DNA from: Nitrospiraceae bacterium
GTDB taxonomy: Bacteria > Nitrospirota > Thermodesulfovibrionia > UBA6902
Assembly (NCBI GenBank): GCA_020356065.1
Contig: CP070632.1
Span: 1,201,761-1,252,895 of the forward strand
Direction of reading: 5' to 3'
Length of the DNA stretch: 51,135 nucleotides
The position numbers and the translations under genes were made by a program. Positions 8,272-17,268 of the stretch are shown one piece after another (position 1 is the stretch's first letter; each line of letters starts with the position of its first letter). The notes under the pieces are model-generated. The model saw only the letters and a program-made list of their open reading frames with translations, had not been told where the DNA came from and made no database searches.

Positions 8272-10077
8272 TTAACTCTTCCACTTTGGTCTTTTGCTGG
8301 CCTCAAGCACCCGCTTTCTGAGCCTGACCGATTGAGGGGTTACTTCTATAAGCTCATCTTCCTTGATAAATTCGATTGACTGTTCAAGGGTAAGCAGTTT
8401 GGGAGGAACAAGCTGAAGTGCCTCATCAGCGCCTGATGCGCGCATATTGGTAAGTTTCTTCTCTTTTGTCACATTAACGTCAAGATCATTGTCACGGGAA
8501 TTCTCCCCTATTATCATCCCTTCATAAACCGGGACATTCTCCTTGATAAACAAAACACCTCTCGGCTGCAGATGATGAAGCGCATATGTCGTGGATGTTC
8601 CTTTTCTGTCAGCAACAAGAGCCCCTGTCTGTCTTGCTGACATCGGACCGAACCACGGTTCATACCCGTCGAAGAGATGGTTCAAAAGACCGGTGCCGCG
8701 TGTGTCTGTCAAGAACTGGGACCTGAAACCAATGAGTCCCCGGGACGGGATTCTGAATTCAAGTCTGACCCGTCCGTTGCCGTTGTTCTGCATTTTCTGC
8801 ATCTTGCCCTTCCTCATACCCACCTGCTGTGTGACAACTCCAACAAATACCTCAGGAACATCTATGACAAGGAGTTCCATGGGTTCATGTGTGGAGCCAT
8901 TTATTTCCTTTGTAATTGTTTCAGGCATGGACACAGAGAGTTCATACCCTTCACGCCTCATCATTTCAATAAGAATGGCAAGCTGCAGTTCACCTCTACC
9001 CATTATTTTAAATGCATCTGCGCTGCTGAAGTCCACCCTGATAGACACATTATAAAGTAGCTCCTTCTCCAGTCTCTCCCTGATATTTCTGGATGTAACA
9101 TATTTTCCCTCCTTTCCTGCAAAAGGAGATGAGTTAACAGAAAACACCATTGAAATGGTTGGTTCATCCACCTTGATACGCGGCAAAGGCATGGGATGTT
9201 CGATATCGGTAATTGTGTCTCCGATATTAATACCGTCAATACCGGCAAGTGCGATGATATCCCCAACAGAAGCCTCTTTCGCCTCTTTTCTGTCAAGACC
9301 GTCAAATGTATAGATCGATGATATTTTCGTCCTGACTTCCTCTGCAATGCTGTTTACCACAACAACCTGATCTCCCACACTGACTGACCCCGAAAATATT
9401 CTGCCAATGGCAAGCCTTCCCACATAATCGTTGTAATCGATGTTGGTCACTAACAGCTGCAGAGGTCCGTTACTGTCTCCTTTGGGGGCTGGGACCGTAT
9501 CAATAACAAGCCTGAAGAGAGGCCTCAGGTCTGCTGTATTATCTTCCAGATCCAGTTTCGCTATTCCGTTCTTTGCATTTGTATAGACAATCGGAAAATC
9601 AAGCTGATCTTCTGTCGCATCAAGGTCGATAAAGAGGTCATAGACTTCATTAAGGACCTCCTGGATTCTGGCGTCCGCCCGGTCAATTTTATTTATAACA
9701 AGAATGGGCGGAAGACCAAGCTCAAGAGCCTTTTTTAAAACAAACCTTGTCTGGGGAAGAGGGCCTTCTGAAGAATCAACAAGCAGAAGCACTCCATCTG
9801 CCATCTTCATTGTTCTCTCTACTTCACCCCCAAAATCAGCATGTCCGGGTGTGTCAACTATATTGATTTTTATCCCGTCATAATCGACCGCCGTATTCTT
9901 TGCCATTATGGTAATCCCTTTTTCCCTTTCGAGATCGATATTATCCATGACCCGTTCTCTTACAGATTCGTTTGACCGGAAAATACCTGCCTGCTGGAGC
10001 ATGCCGTCCAGCAGAGTGGTCTTGCCATGGTCAACATGGGCAATAATGGCTATGTTTCTTATATTTTGACGTTCCAT
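8272..10077 (-). CDS. typA: Translational GTPase TypA/BipA
   Basis: 601 aa from the ATG of [21 protein letters not shown], where family members normally begin. A TTG six codons upstream is possible but has no better ribosome site. G1 AHVDHGKT, G3 [12 protein letters not shown]4 NKIDR and the switch region [11 protein letters not shown] are all present. They are followed by the domain II barrel, EF-G-like domains and the BipA-specific C-terminal domain (ending RPKWKS). BipA is a ribosome-associated GTPase needed for 50S maturation and growth under stress or low temperature. It is a single gene without evident operon partners. Confidence 0.97.
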   Translation of the reverse strand: MERQNIRNIAIIAHVDHGKTTLLDGMLQQAGIFRSNESVRERVMDNIDLEREKGITIMAKNTAVDYDGIKINIVDTPGHADFGGEVERTMKMADGVLLLVDSSEGPLPQTRFVLKKALELGLPPILVINKIDRADARIQEVLNEVYDLFIDLDATEDQLDFPIVYTNAKNGIAKLDLEDNTADLRPLFRLVIDTVPAPKGDSNGPLQLLVTNIDYNDYVGRLAIGRIFSGSVSVGDQVVVVNSIAEEVRTKISSIYTFDGLDRKEAKEASVGDIIALAGIDGINIGDTITDIEHPMPLPRIKVDEPTISMVFSVNSSPFAGKEGKYVTSRNIRERLEKELLYNVSIRVDFSSADAFKIMGRGELQLAILIEMMRREGYELSVSMPETITKEINGSTHEPMELLVIDVPEVFVGVVTQQVGMRKGKMQKMQNNGNGRVRLEFRIPSRGLIGFRSQFLTDTRGTGLLNHLFDGYEPWFGPMSARQTGALVADRKGTSTTYALHHLQPRGVLFIKENVPVYEGMIIGENSRDNDLDVNVTKEKKLTNMRASGADEALQLVPPKLLTLEQSIEFIKEDELIEVTPQSVRLRKRVLEASKRPKWKS

Positions 10078-10472
10078 TTTTTCAGTAAAAAGCAATACAG
10101 GTTAACGAAAACATATTGCTCCAATCATACTGTCATCCGAATTCAACTGAACCGCTGCTGTATCTGATAATAGTCCGGGAATACTAACAGGAGGCCTGTG
10201 ACTGATATGATGCGATTTAAGTATATACTATTTCAGCATAGATATGCCATATGATAAAAAGATCTTCAAAACCTGAATATGTTTATTCAGCAATACCTGT
10301 AGTTACTGCATTCCATTTAATATCTCCTAAAGATTAAATAATTTTAGTCCGAAATTATATATGCAGAAAGCATATGTCTGATAATTTGAATAGAGAGAGC
10401 AATGGCGAAATAATATATATACTTTTTTACACCTGATAAACATAACGTCAATACTATCAAGGAATGAAATAA
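10078..10472. other. Intergenic region between divergent typA and pilB-like genes
   Basis: 395 nt, AT-rich towards the plus-strand gene. It must hold both promoters. A weak TTGAAT (10386) / TAATAT (10411) pair is visible for the plus strand. No gene, repeat or RNA structure was recognised. Confidence 0.5.
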
Positions 10473-12569
10473 ATGAGAAAAAAGAGACTGGGCGAAATTC
10501 TGATAGCTGAAAAGTTAATCACAGAAGAGCAGCTTGAGAATGCCCTTATAGCCCAGAAAGGCAAAAACAAAAAGCTCGGAAAAGTACTCATTGAGCTTGG
10601 TTACATAACTGATATCCAGGTAGCTGAAACACTGACCAAGCAGCTCTCTCTTCAGATGATCGACTGTAATGACTATACGCCTACACAAGAAGTTCTCGAC
10701 TTAATACCTCGAGAGACCGCAGAGAGAAAACTGGTATACCCTCTTGAACTGCAAGGCAAGAATCTCAAAATAGCCATGGCCAATCCGCTTGACTGGGAAA
10801 CGATTGAAGATCTCTCATTCACAACCGGGCTTAGATTATCTGTTGCCATATCATCAGAAAATAATATTCTCACGGCCATAGAAGAGAAGTATGGCTCAGC
10901 AGATGAGACGTGGGAGATCATTAATGAGCTGCCTGCTTACGATAATGTAGAGTTTGTTAAGGAGGATGCAGACGAAGACAGTTCATCAATGAATTTTCAG
11001 GCCATGTACCAGAACAGCGAGGCCCCTCCCATCGTCAGACTGGTGACCATGATCATTGCTGATGCTGTAAAGTCGGGTGCCAGTGATATTCACATAGAAC
11101 CAAGAGAGCATAATGTCATGGTAAGGTACAGGATAGACGGTGCCCTGAAAAATATTCAGGCATATCCAAAACAGATCCAGGACGCGGTCATCTCGAGAGT
11201 AAAAATCATATCCAACCTGGATATAACAAATAGACGATTCCCGCAGGACGGCAGAAGCGCCCTTCGTCTTGAGAAGAAAACTGTTGACCTCAGAATATCA
11301 ACACTCCCGTCTATATATGGTGAAAAGATAGTTATCAGACTGCTTGATCCTACAACGGGCCTGATAGCCCTGAGCAAACTGGGTATATCAGACAAGATAC
11401 TGAAACCGCTTATAGAAATCTACAGCCAGCCCCAGGGCATGTTGCTCGTAACCGGACCTACAGGGAGCGGTAAAACAACGACACTCTACTCAATCCTTCA
11501 ACAGGTCAGAACAGAAACAAAAAACATCATAACCCTTGAAGACCCTGTAGAGTACAAGCTGGCTGAAATTACACAGGTTGGAATTAACGAGAGCATCGGT
11601 TTTACATTCGCCAATGCACTGCGATCAGTGCTCAGGCAGGACCCCGATATTGTGATGCTTGGAGAGATCAGGGACCTGGATACAGCAGAAATTGCATCAC
11701 GGGCCGCACTTACCGGTCACTTTGTATTAAGTACGCTTCATACAAATGACACGGTGGCAACCATATCTCGTCTTATAGACATCGGACTTGAGCCGTTTCT
11801 GGTTACCTCAGCTGTCTCCGGTGTAATAGCCCAGAGGCTGATCAGACGGATATGCTCCGAATGCAAGACTGAAACCAAACCTCCTGAGAATATTGACCAG
11901 TACAAGCTCCCTGATGTACCTGTATTTTATAAAGGGGCAGGATGCAACAGATGTAACCATACAGGATATAAGGGACGGGTTGGTGTGTATGAATTATTGA
12001 AGATGGACACAAAACTTAAGCGTCTCATATCTAAATCCTACACAGAAGATGACATTTGGAGATGTGCAGCGGAATCCGGCACCAAAACCATGTTTGAAGA
12101 TGCATGGGATAAAATAATTGAGGGTGAAACCACGTTTGAAGAAGTATTGTCCAAAATACCATTTCAGTATATTGAACGCGATGATAATTATAGCAGCACA
12201 AAGGAGAACGAGAATCATAAAGTCCTTATTTTTGATAATGATGAGAATGAAATCAGGACGATCCGGTCTGTCCTTGAAGAAAACGGTTATCAAGTAGTGC
12301 ACTCTACCAATGGTGAGATGCTTGAGATGACCAAGAAAGAAAAACCCATGCTTATCATTACCAATAACTCAGAGGACAAGCTTACGAATCTAAAGGACAT
12401 CCGTAATATGTCACAGTTTGCATTTACCCCTATAATCTGCCTGGCAGACGAGACATATAAAGAGCATGAACATGAAGGATTTCAACTTGGCATAAATGAT
12501 TTTGTATACAGACCGCTTGATGCAAAAAAACTGCTCTTTTCGATCAATCGAATAATCCAGACATTTTAA
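10473..12569 (+). CDS. PilB/GspE/MshE-type secretion ATPase with degenerate C-terminal receiver domain
   Basis: 698 aa. The N-terminal MshEN region (about 5-60) has two motif copies, RLGEILIAEKLITEEQLENA and KLGKVLIELGYITDIQ, a c-di-GMP-binding module in MshE. The ATPase core has Walker A GPTGSGKTTT (about 327-336), Asp and His boxes (LTGHFVLSTLHTND) and a zinc tetracysteine (CSEC...CNRC). This powers type IV pilus assembly or type II secretion. From about 580 a receiver-like domain is fused to the usual end: VLIFDNDENE supplies the acidic pair, but the phospho-Asp position is Asn631 and the usual Lys-Pro is Arg-Pro. No pilin or platform gene is adjacent. The next gene is a c-di-GMP synthase/receptor. 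Confidence 0.92.
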   Translation: MRKKRLGEILIAEKLITEEQLENALIAQKGKNKKLGKVLIELGYITDIQVAETLTKQLSLQMIDCNDYTPTQEVLDLIPRETAERKLVYPLELQGKNLKIAMANPLDWETIEDLSFTTGLRLSVAISSENNILTAIEEKYGSADETWEIINELPAYDNVEFVKEDADEDSSSMNFQAMYQNSEAPPIVRLVTMIIADAVKSGASDIHIEPREHNVMVRYRIDGALKNIQAYPKQIQDAVISRVKIISNLDITNRRFPQDGRSALRLEKKTVDLRISTLPSIYGEKIVIRLLDPTTGLIALSKLGISDKILKPLIEIYSQPQGMLLVTGPTGSGKTTTLYSILQQVRTETKNIITLEDPVEYKLAEITQVGINESIGFTFANALRSVLRQDPDIVMLGEIRDLDTAEIASRAALTGHFVLSTLHTNDTVATISRLIDIGLEPFLVTSAVSGVIAQRLIRRICSECKTETKPPENIDQYKLPDVPVFYKGAGCNRCNHTGYKGRVGVYELLKMDTKLKRLISKSYTEDDIWRCAAESGTKTMFEDAWDKIIEGETTFEEVLSKIPFQYIERDDNYSSTKENENHKVLIFDNDENEIRTIRSVLEENGYQVVHSTNGEMLEMTKKEKPMLIITNNSEDKLTNLKDIRNMSQFAFTPIICLADETYKEHEHEGFQLGINDFVYRPLDAKKLLFSINRIIQTF

Positions 12570-12705
12570 GCATACATCCTTTAGCTGCATCGTGCACAAT
12601 GACGACATGTCATTCTGTAAAAAATCAGATAAACTATATTTCTCTTCTCATAATCTACTTCACATCAAATTTAAAAGCATGTAAAATAGTGGTCAAAGGT
12701 TCAAC

Positions 12706-14328
12706 GTGAAAAACAGACAATCAACCAGTAAAAAGTTTTTTGAGAGTTTAGCAGACTGGCAAAAGACCTTTGATGCCATTCCTGACATTATTCTTGTCAT
12801 AGACAATAATCATAAAATAATAATGGCAAACAGAGCTCTGTCTTTAAAACTTGATATCGACCGGGGTGCATTACTGGGGCGACACTGTTATGAGGTCATT
12901 CATAATCTAAAGAGTGCACCTCTTTACTGTCCCTGTATTCAGTCCGAACTGGCCGAAACAGAGCAGATATCAGAAGCGTATGAAAAACATCTTGATTGCC
13001 ATTATTCATTCACCGCCTCTCCACTTTTTAACTCAGCCGGTAACAGGATCGGAACTGTTGATGTTATTCGTGACATAAGTGCACATACATTGACAAAGGA
13101 GGCGCTGACCTATAGTGAAAACATTTTCCATGCTATAACTGAATCCGCAACTGATGCCATAGTTTCAATTGACAGGGAAGATAATATCGTTCTCTGGAAC
13201 CGGACCGCTGAAAAGATGTTCGGTTATACTGCTGAAGAAGCCATTGGAAACAAACTGACCTTAATAATGCCCCCGCAACACAAGCTGGCCCACAGGAAAG
13301 GGGTATCACGATATATATCAACCAGGAAATCGAACATGATCGGTAAAAATTATGAGGTAACCGCTTTACGAAAAGACGGCACGGAATTTCCGGTAGAGCT
13401 TTCATTATCCAGCTGGGAAAGAAAAGATGATATCTTTTTCACTGCCATAATACGTGATGCAACAAAACGCAAAAAGCTTGAACAGCAGCTTCGGGACACT
13501 TCATTAACGGATGAACTCACAGGACTTCTCAACAGACGCGGATTTATGACGCTTTCAGAGAAGCAGATGCAGATCTCAAAACGGTATAAGCGCATCTTTG
13601 CAATTCTCTTCCTGGATCTGAATGAAATGAAGCAGATAAATGACACGTTTGGACATAAGGCCGGCGATCAGGCCCTGATCGATCTTGCCGGTCTTCTTAA
13701 GAAAACCTTCAGGTCTTCAGACATTATAGCCCGTATTGGAGGAGATGAATTCACTGTTCTTATAAATGAGCCCAGATCCGATTTTGAAAAAACAATTACC
13801 GAGAATATCGCAAATAGTCTGCAGACGATCAATGACAGCCCTGACCGACCCTATACATTGTCTACGAGTCTGGGCATTTCTTTTTTTAATCCTTTACATC
13901 CACAATCAATCGATGACCTTCTTGCGGAAGCAGATAAACGAATGTACGAACATAAAAGCCTGAAATTCGATGAAAGCCCTCCGGAACCCGCTCTCAAACA
14001 GAAACGGAAAAATGAGCGCATCATCACAGGAAATACATGTATTGCAGAGTTGATAGTCTCTGACAATTCAATGATCAGAAATATAAGCTACAGCGGAATC
14101 TGCCTGGCCACGCCACACGTGCTGAAAAAAGACAATATGTACAATATTAAAATTCATTCAGACGGTTCCGAACTTATCGCCCTTTCAGCTAGAGTAGTCT
14201 GGTCTTCATCTGTGAAAAAAGGCCCTGTACACTCTTCTGACTATTTTGAAACCGGAATGATGTTTACAGGCCTTGATACGGTCAGAAAGAATACATTGGA
14301 AACATTCATTAAAAGCCTTCCCGTATAG
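12706..14328 (+). CDS. Diguanylate cyclase with two PAS domains and a PilZ domain
   Basis: 540 aa from a GTG start preceded by AAAGG. PAS domains lie at about 15-125 and 135-255. The GGDEF domain (about 265-425) has an intact active site, IGGDEF, and the inhibitory I-site RSSD exactly five residues before it. The C-terminal PilZ domain (about 434-540) has both c-di-GMP-binding motifs, RKNER and NISYSG. The protein should therefore make c-di-GMP from two GTP, be product-inhibited and bind its product. Cysteines in PAS1 (C...CPC around 65-85) might serve redox sensing. It follows the MshEN-bearing ATPase by 136 nt, suggesting local c-di-GMP control of pilus or secretion activity. Confidence 0.92.
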   Translation: MKNRQSTSKKFFESLADWQKTFDAIPDIILVIDNNHKIIMANRALSLKLDIDRGALLGRHCYEVIHNLKSAPLYCPCIQSELAETEQISEAYEKHLDCHYSFTASPLFNSAGNRIGTVDVIRDISAHTLTKEALTYSENIFHAITESATDAIVSIDREDNIVLWNRTAEKMFGYTAEEAIGNKLTLIMPPQHKLAHRKGVSRYISTRKSNMIGKNYEVTALRKDGTEFPVELSLSSWERKDDIFFTAIIRDATKRKKLEQQLRDTSLTDELTGLLNRRGFMTLSEKQMQISKRYKRIFAILFLDLNEMKQINDTFGHKAGDQALIDLAGLLKKTFRSSDIIARIGGDEFTVLINEPRSDFEKTITENIANSLQTINDSPDRPYTLSTSLGISFFNPLHPQSIDDLLAEADKRMYEHKSLKFDESPPEPALKQKRKNERIITGNTCIAELIVSDNSMIRNISYSGICLATPHVLKKDNMYNIKIHSDGSELIALSARVVWSSSVKKGPVHSSDYFETGMMFTGLDTVRKNTLETFIKSLPV

Positions 14329-14389
14329 TTAATTTACATTTGCATCCCGTGTGATTTAAACTTACTGCACTTAATTTAAAGGAGTTATC

Positions 14390-14791
14390 ATGAATGTTGA
14401 ACTTTTTGCGCTCTGTGATGCTGCAGCTGACTATAATGGCAAGCTGAGCATACTGGGAGCGTTTGATGCCATATGGGCAAGGACCGCTCCTGCCGTACAT
14501 CCCCAGTGCGCAGTAGCGCTGAGAATGAGATTTTCCAAAATAGAAGAAGGCAACCATAAGGTGAGAATCCTTATTGTTGATGCTGATGGACAAGAAGTAG
14601 TTAAACCATTTGAGACGTCCGCTAACATCAAGTACAGGGAAAATATCAATTCCATTGCAGCAAACATGATATTAAATTTACATGGTATAAAGTTTCCTGG
14701 CTTCGGTGAATATTCCATAGACCTGACTGTCGATGGAAAGCATGAGGCATCGCTTCCCCTTTATGTAAATCAGCTCCCGGCACAGGCCTGA
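14390..14791 (+). CDS. Conserved hypothetical protein (DUF6941-like)
   Basis: 133 aa, soluble, without signal peptide. It begins MNVELFALCDAAADYNGKLSILGAFD and looks like a small beta-sandwich, with alternating hydrophobic strands such as HKVRILIVDADGQEV and GEYSIDLTVDG. It matches what I recall of a widespread uncharacterised bacterial family (DUF6941), but no activity is known. A good AAAGGAG precedes the ATG. The next gene starts 10 nt after the stop, so the two are probably cotranscribed. Confidence 0.8.
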   Translation: MNVELFALCDAAADYNGKLSILGAFDAIWARTAPAVHPQCAVALRMRFSKIEEGNHKVRILIVDADGQEVVKPFETSANIKYRENINSIAANMILNLHGIKFPGFGEYSIDLTVDGKHEASLPLYVNQLPAQA

Positions 14792-14801
14792 ACACAACAG
14801 T

Positions 14802-15380
14802 ATGAAAACAAGATTGACCGAAAAAAAGCTTGAAAGGTTCTACCGTCTCCTGTCAGTCAAGATGACCGAATTTGATTGCGGCTCATTCTGCGCGCCGAAA
14901 AATGACGGCATACCATTCTGCTGCGAAAATGAGTTTGTTACTCCATTACTTTTCCATGAGGAATACAGGTGGCATAGACAAAAAAGCACATTCTGGAAGC
15001 GGGCATCTCTGAAAAATAAGGACATAAAAAAAATGGTTGACGAATCAGCATCGTATTATGTCTACTCATTCTGCCCCGGTTCGGGAGCATGCCAGAGGAC
15101 AAAGCGATCGATTGTTTGCAGAACATTTCCGTTTGAACCTCAGGTTGATACGCAGGGTAAGGTCCTCGGACTCGTTTATATAAACAGCGGTTCAGAAAAC
15201 TGCTCATTGATTGGAAAGCCTCAGAAAATATATAATCCCAAATATATAGCCAACTCGATAACGTTCTGGCAGGAACTCCTCGATCTCTACCCGCCTGAAA
15301 AAGAGCTTTATATCGATGAATCAAGAAAACGTGAGCAAAGACACAAGCGCAAGGGGAAAAAGCTCAAAATCTTTCGCTGA
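14802..15380 (+). CDS. Cysteine-rich YkgJ-like protein
   Basis: 192 aa. Cysteines cluster as in YkgJ-type proteins, which are thought to bind a zinc or Fe-S centre: DCGSFCAPK (about 25-30), FCCENEF (about 41-42), FCPGSGACQ (about 87-95) and VCRTFPFEP (about 106). A basic tail (KREQRHKRKGKKLKIFR) ends the protein. The function is unknown. It is probably cotranscribed with the gene 10 nt upstream. Confidence 0.75.
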   Translation: MKTRLTEKKLERFYRLLSVKMTEFDCGSFCAPKNDGIPFCCENEFVTPLLFHEEYRWHRQKSTFWKRASLKNKDIKKMVDESASYYVYSFCPGSGACQRTKRSIVCRTFPFEPQVDTQGKVLGLVYINSGSENCSLIGKPQKIYNPKYIANSITFWQELLDLYPPEKELYIDESRKREQRHKRKGKKLKIFR

Positions 15381-15489
15381 CAATCGGTTTACGGAGGGGC
15401 CAGGGCACGATGACCGTGCTTCTACATTACTCCTTTTTCCCAACAAAGTACACTATCATTTTAAGAACAGGATTGTTTATGATATTTCC

Positions 15490-15519
15490 TTTACAATCCT
15501 GAAACAATGTGTTTATAAT
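15490..15519 (+). promoter_or_regulatory. Sigma-70-type promoter for the CBS-domain gene
   Basis: TTTACA (15490-15495), an 18-nt spacer and TATAAT (15514-15519), about 70 nt upstream of the CBS gene start. The -35 box overlaps the right arm of a 9-bp hairpin (15468-15476 with 15493-15501) that may also act as an end signal for the gene upstream. Confidence 0.6.
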
Positions 15520-15590
15520 CTGCTTATTAATCATAAATTTCTATAACCATCATTGTACGTATCGTGCACGCAAAAGGGAGGATGAATACT

Positions 15591-16025
15591 ATGGCAACTG
15601 TTAAGCAACTCCTTGAATCAAAAGATAATAATGTCTGGTCCATATCTCCGGATGCTACCGTATTTGAAGGATTGCAGGTTATGGCAGAAAAGAATATTGG
15701 CGCCCTGCTCGTGACCAGAGGGGACAAACTGGTAGGTATTTTTTCAGAAAGAGATTATGCCCGGAAAGTTATCCTCAAGGGTAAAGCATCCAAAGACACA
15801 GCCATAAGTGAACTCATGACAAAGGAAGTTGTATATACAACCCCGGATAATTCTTTGGATGAATGCATGGCTTTGATGTCAGCCAAACATATACGCCACT
15901 TGCCCATCCTTAAGAACAATAAGTTAATAGGCCTCTTAACACTCGGTGACGTGGTAAAACAGATTATGTCAAACCAGGAGTTCAAAATTCAGGAATTGGA
16001 GAAGTATATATCCGGCGAGTTATGA
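15591..16025 (+). CDS. CBS-domain-pair protein
   Basis: 144 aa from the ATG of MATVKQLLESKDN. The GGGAGG ribosome site lies 9 nt before this ATG, whereas the ATG nine bases earlier directly abuts it, so the later start is chosen. Two tandem CBS motifs span essentially the whole protein: VFEGLQVMAEKNIGALLVTR...GIFSERDYARKV and SLDECMALMSAKHIRHLPIL...GLLTLGDVVK. Stand-alone CBS pairs bind adenosyl ligands such as AMP or ATP and report energy status to partners. No partner is adjacent. It has its own promoter. Confidence 0.93.
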   Translation: MATVKQLLESKDNNVWSISPDATVFEGLQVMAEKNIGALLVTRGDKLVGIFSERDYARKVILKGKASKDTAISELMTKEVVYTTPDNSLDECMALMSAKHIRHLPILKNNKLIGLLTLGDVVKQIMSNQEFKIQELEKYISGEL

Positions 16026-16057
16026 TATAGAAAGTAACCGCCTTGTCAGAAAAAAGC

Positions 16058-16453
16058 TTACTGACTGACCTGTTCCGCGGGCGCAGGTCCAAACCTGTTA
16101 TCACCGGGCGTACCCGGTGAAAAGCCGTTCTCAATAAATGCCCATATCGGGCCTGCAATAGGGATGGCATTAAGCAGCAGCCACCAGGCAGATTTGTTTA
16201 TATCGTGCCAGCGTTTTGCCTGCACAGCAAGGCTTGGCCAGAATATCCAGATCATAAACATGAGCTGGGGTCTGGTAAATTCTCCGAACTCTTCAGGTGT
16301 ACCAGTAAGCGCCCCCAGCAACAGTCCGGCAGTAAAAATTATCAGATTAAATATCCAGAACTGTCTTCTGGTAACTCTTCCCTTAAAAGAAAAAAGGAAC
16401 CATGTCCAGTTTGGTTCTTTTTTCTCTTCTTCTTCCTGAATGTCAGAATTCAA
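16058..16453 (-). CDS. DUF805-family inner-membrane protein
   Basis: 131 aa. An acidic/basic N-terminus (EEEEKKE) leads into WFLFSFKGRVTRRQFWIFN, the typical DUF805 opening in which an amphipathic segment with a basic patch precedes the first helix. Three or four membrane segments follow, with the family motif AKRWHDINKSAWWLL. The molecular function of the family is unknown. It is a monocistronic gene convergent with the CBS gene. Confidence 0.88.
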   Translation of the reverse strand: MNSDIQEEEEKKEPNWTWFLFSFKGRVTRRQFWIFNLIIFTAGLLLGALTGTPEEFGEFTRPQLMFMIWIFWPSLAVQAKRWHDINKSAWWLLLNAIPIAGPIWAFIENGFSPGTPGDNRFGPAPAEQVSQ

Positions 16454-16718
16454 ATTGTAATACTCCTTACTTCAAATTATTACACCCTTTACCGCAATGT
16501 ATTGGAATAGATGGCTATATAGAAAGGTGATATTTATTTAAACTGTACAATTAATATTATAAATTAATATGGTATTAAATTACACAGGTATTAATTCTAT
16601 CTGTTCAATCCTTTTTGGGACCTCTTAGCAACTTCAGGTTATGAATGAATAGGGGAGTCTCCCCCTCTAGAAAAGGTCGGTACGACTCTATTCCGAGGGG
16701 ATGCAGGGGGATTTTAAA

Positions 16719-17022
16719 TTAATATTCCCCTTTTAATATCCCCTCAACTGCCTCAATAACCTCACCCACATCATTCTCGGAAAATTCTGAAAACCAGATC
16801 TTCTGAGGATACAGAATCACATTCGGCCCGTCTGAGCATAACCCCACACACCCGCACGATGAAACTCGAACCTTGGACTTCCACCCCCTGTTTGCAACCT
16901 CTTCTTTTAAACTTTTCTTATCTGAGTGCTGTTGTCATCAGCACATGATTTCGTTTGCCCTGCCTGTCTTGAGTGCAGACAAATACATGACATTTAAATG
17001 GAGATTCGTTGTGCTTTGCCAT
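16719..17022 (-). pseudogene. Frameshifted thioredoxin-like [2Fe-2S] ferredoxin
   Basis: Reading the minus strand from an ATG with a good AAAGGAG site gives MAKHNESPFKCHVFVCTQD, the start of a small 2Fe-2S ferredoxin. The frame is then lost, continues as SCADDNSTQIRK in a second frame, and resumes in a third as SLKEEVANRGW...VSSCGCVGLCSDGPNVILYP to a TAA at 16719. Two single-base deletions explain this: the total of 304 nt is two short of 306, and both sites are next to A-runs. Restored, it is a 101-residue protein with the expected Cys set (HVFVC, SC, CGCVGLC). Such proteins carry electrons for hydrogenases or other oxidoreductases. Either a recent pseudogene or homopolymer sequencing error is possible. 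Confidence 0.82.
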
Positions 17023-17180
17023 TGTTGATCTCCTTTCTGTTTCGTTTAAAGAATTATATATTAAGTAAGGATAGGGAGCACATGAAGGACAGTGAGAATG
17101 TGCAGATGTTCAAATGCAGGAGCGAACAGCCGTCCGCCCCAGCGATTGATCTTGATCCTCCATCATGTACCGGGGATAAC

Positions 17181-17215
17181 AAAAAAAGGGCTGTACCGCA
17201 TCGGGCACAGCCCTT
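17181..17215 (-). terminator. Rho-independent terminator of the sulfate-reduction/hppA operon
   Basis: On the minus strand, GGGCTGT (17213-17207) pairs with ACAGCCC (17194-17188) around a 12-nt loop, followed by T7 (17187-17181). It lies about 55 nt after the hppA stop. Confidence 0.92.
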
Positions 17216-17268
17216 AATATTAGCCGCTCTCTCCTCACCCGATCAGGGGAGGGAAAAGCGAAACTTTA

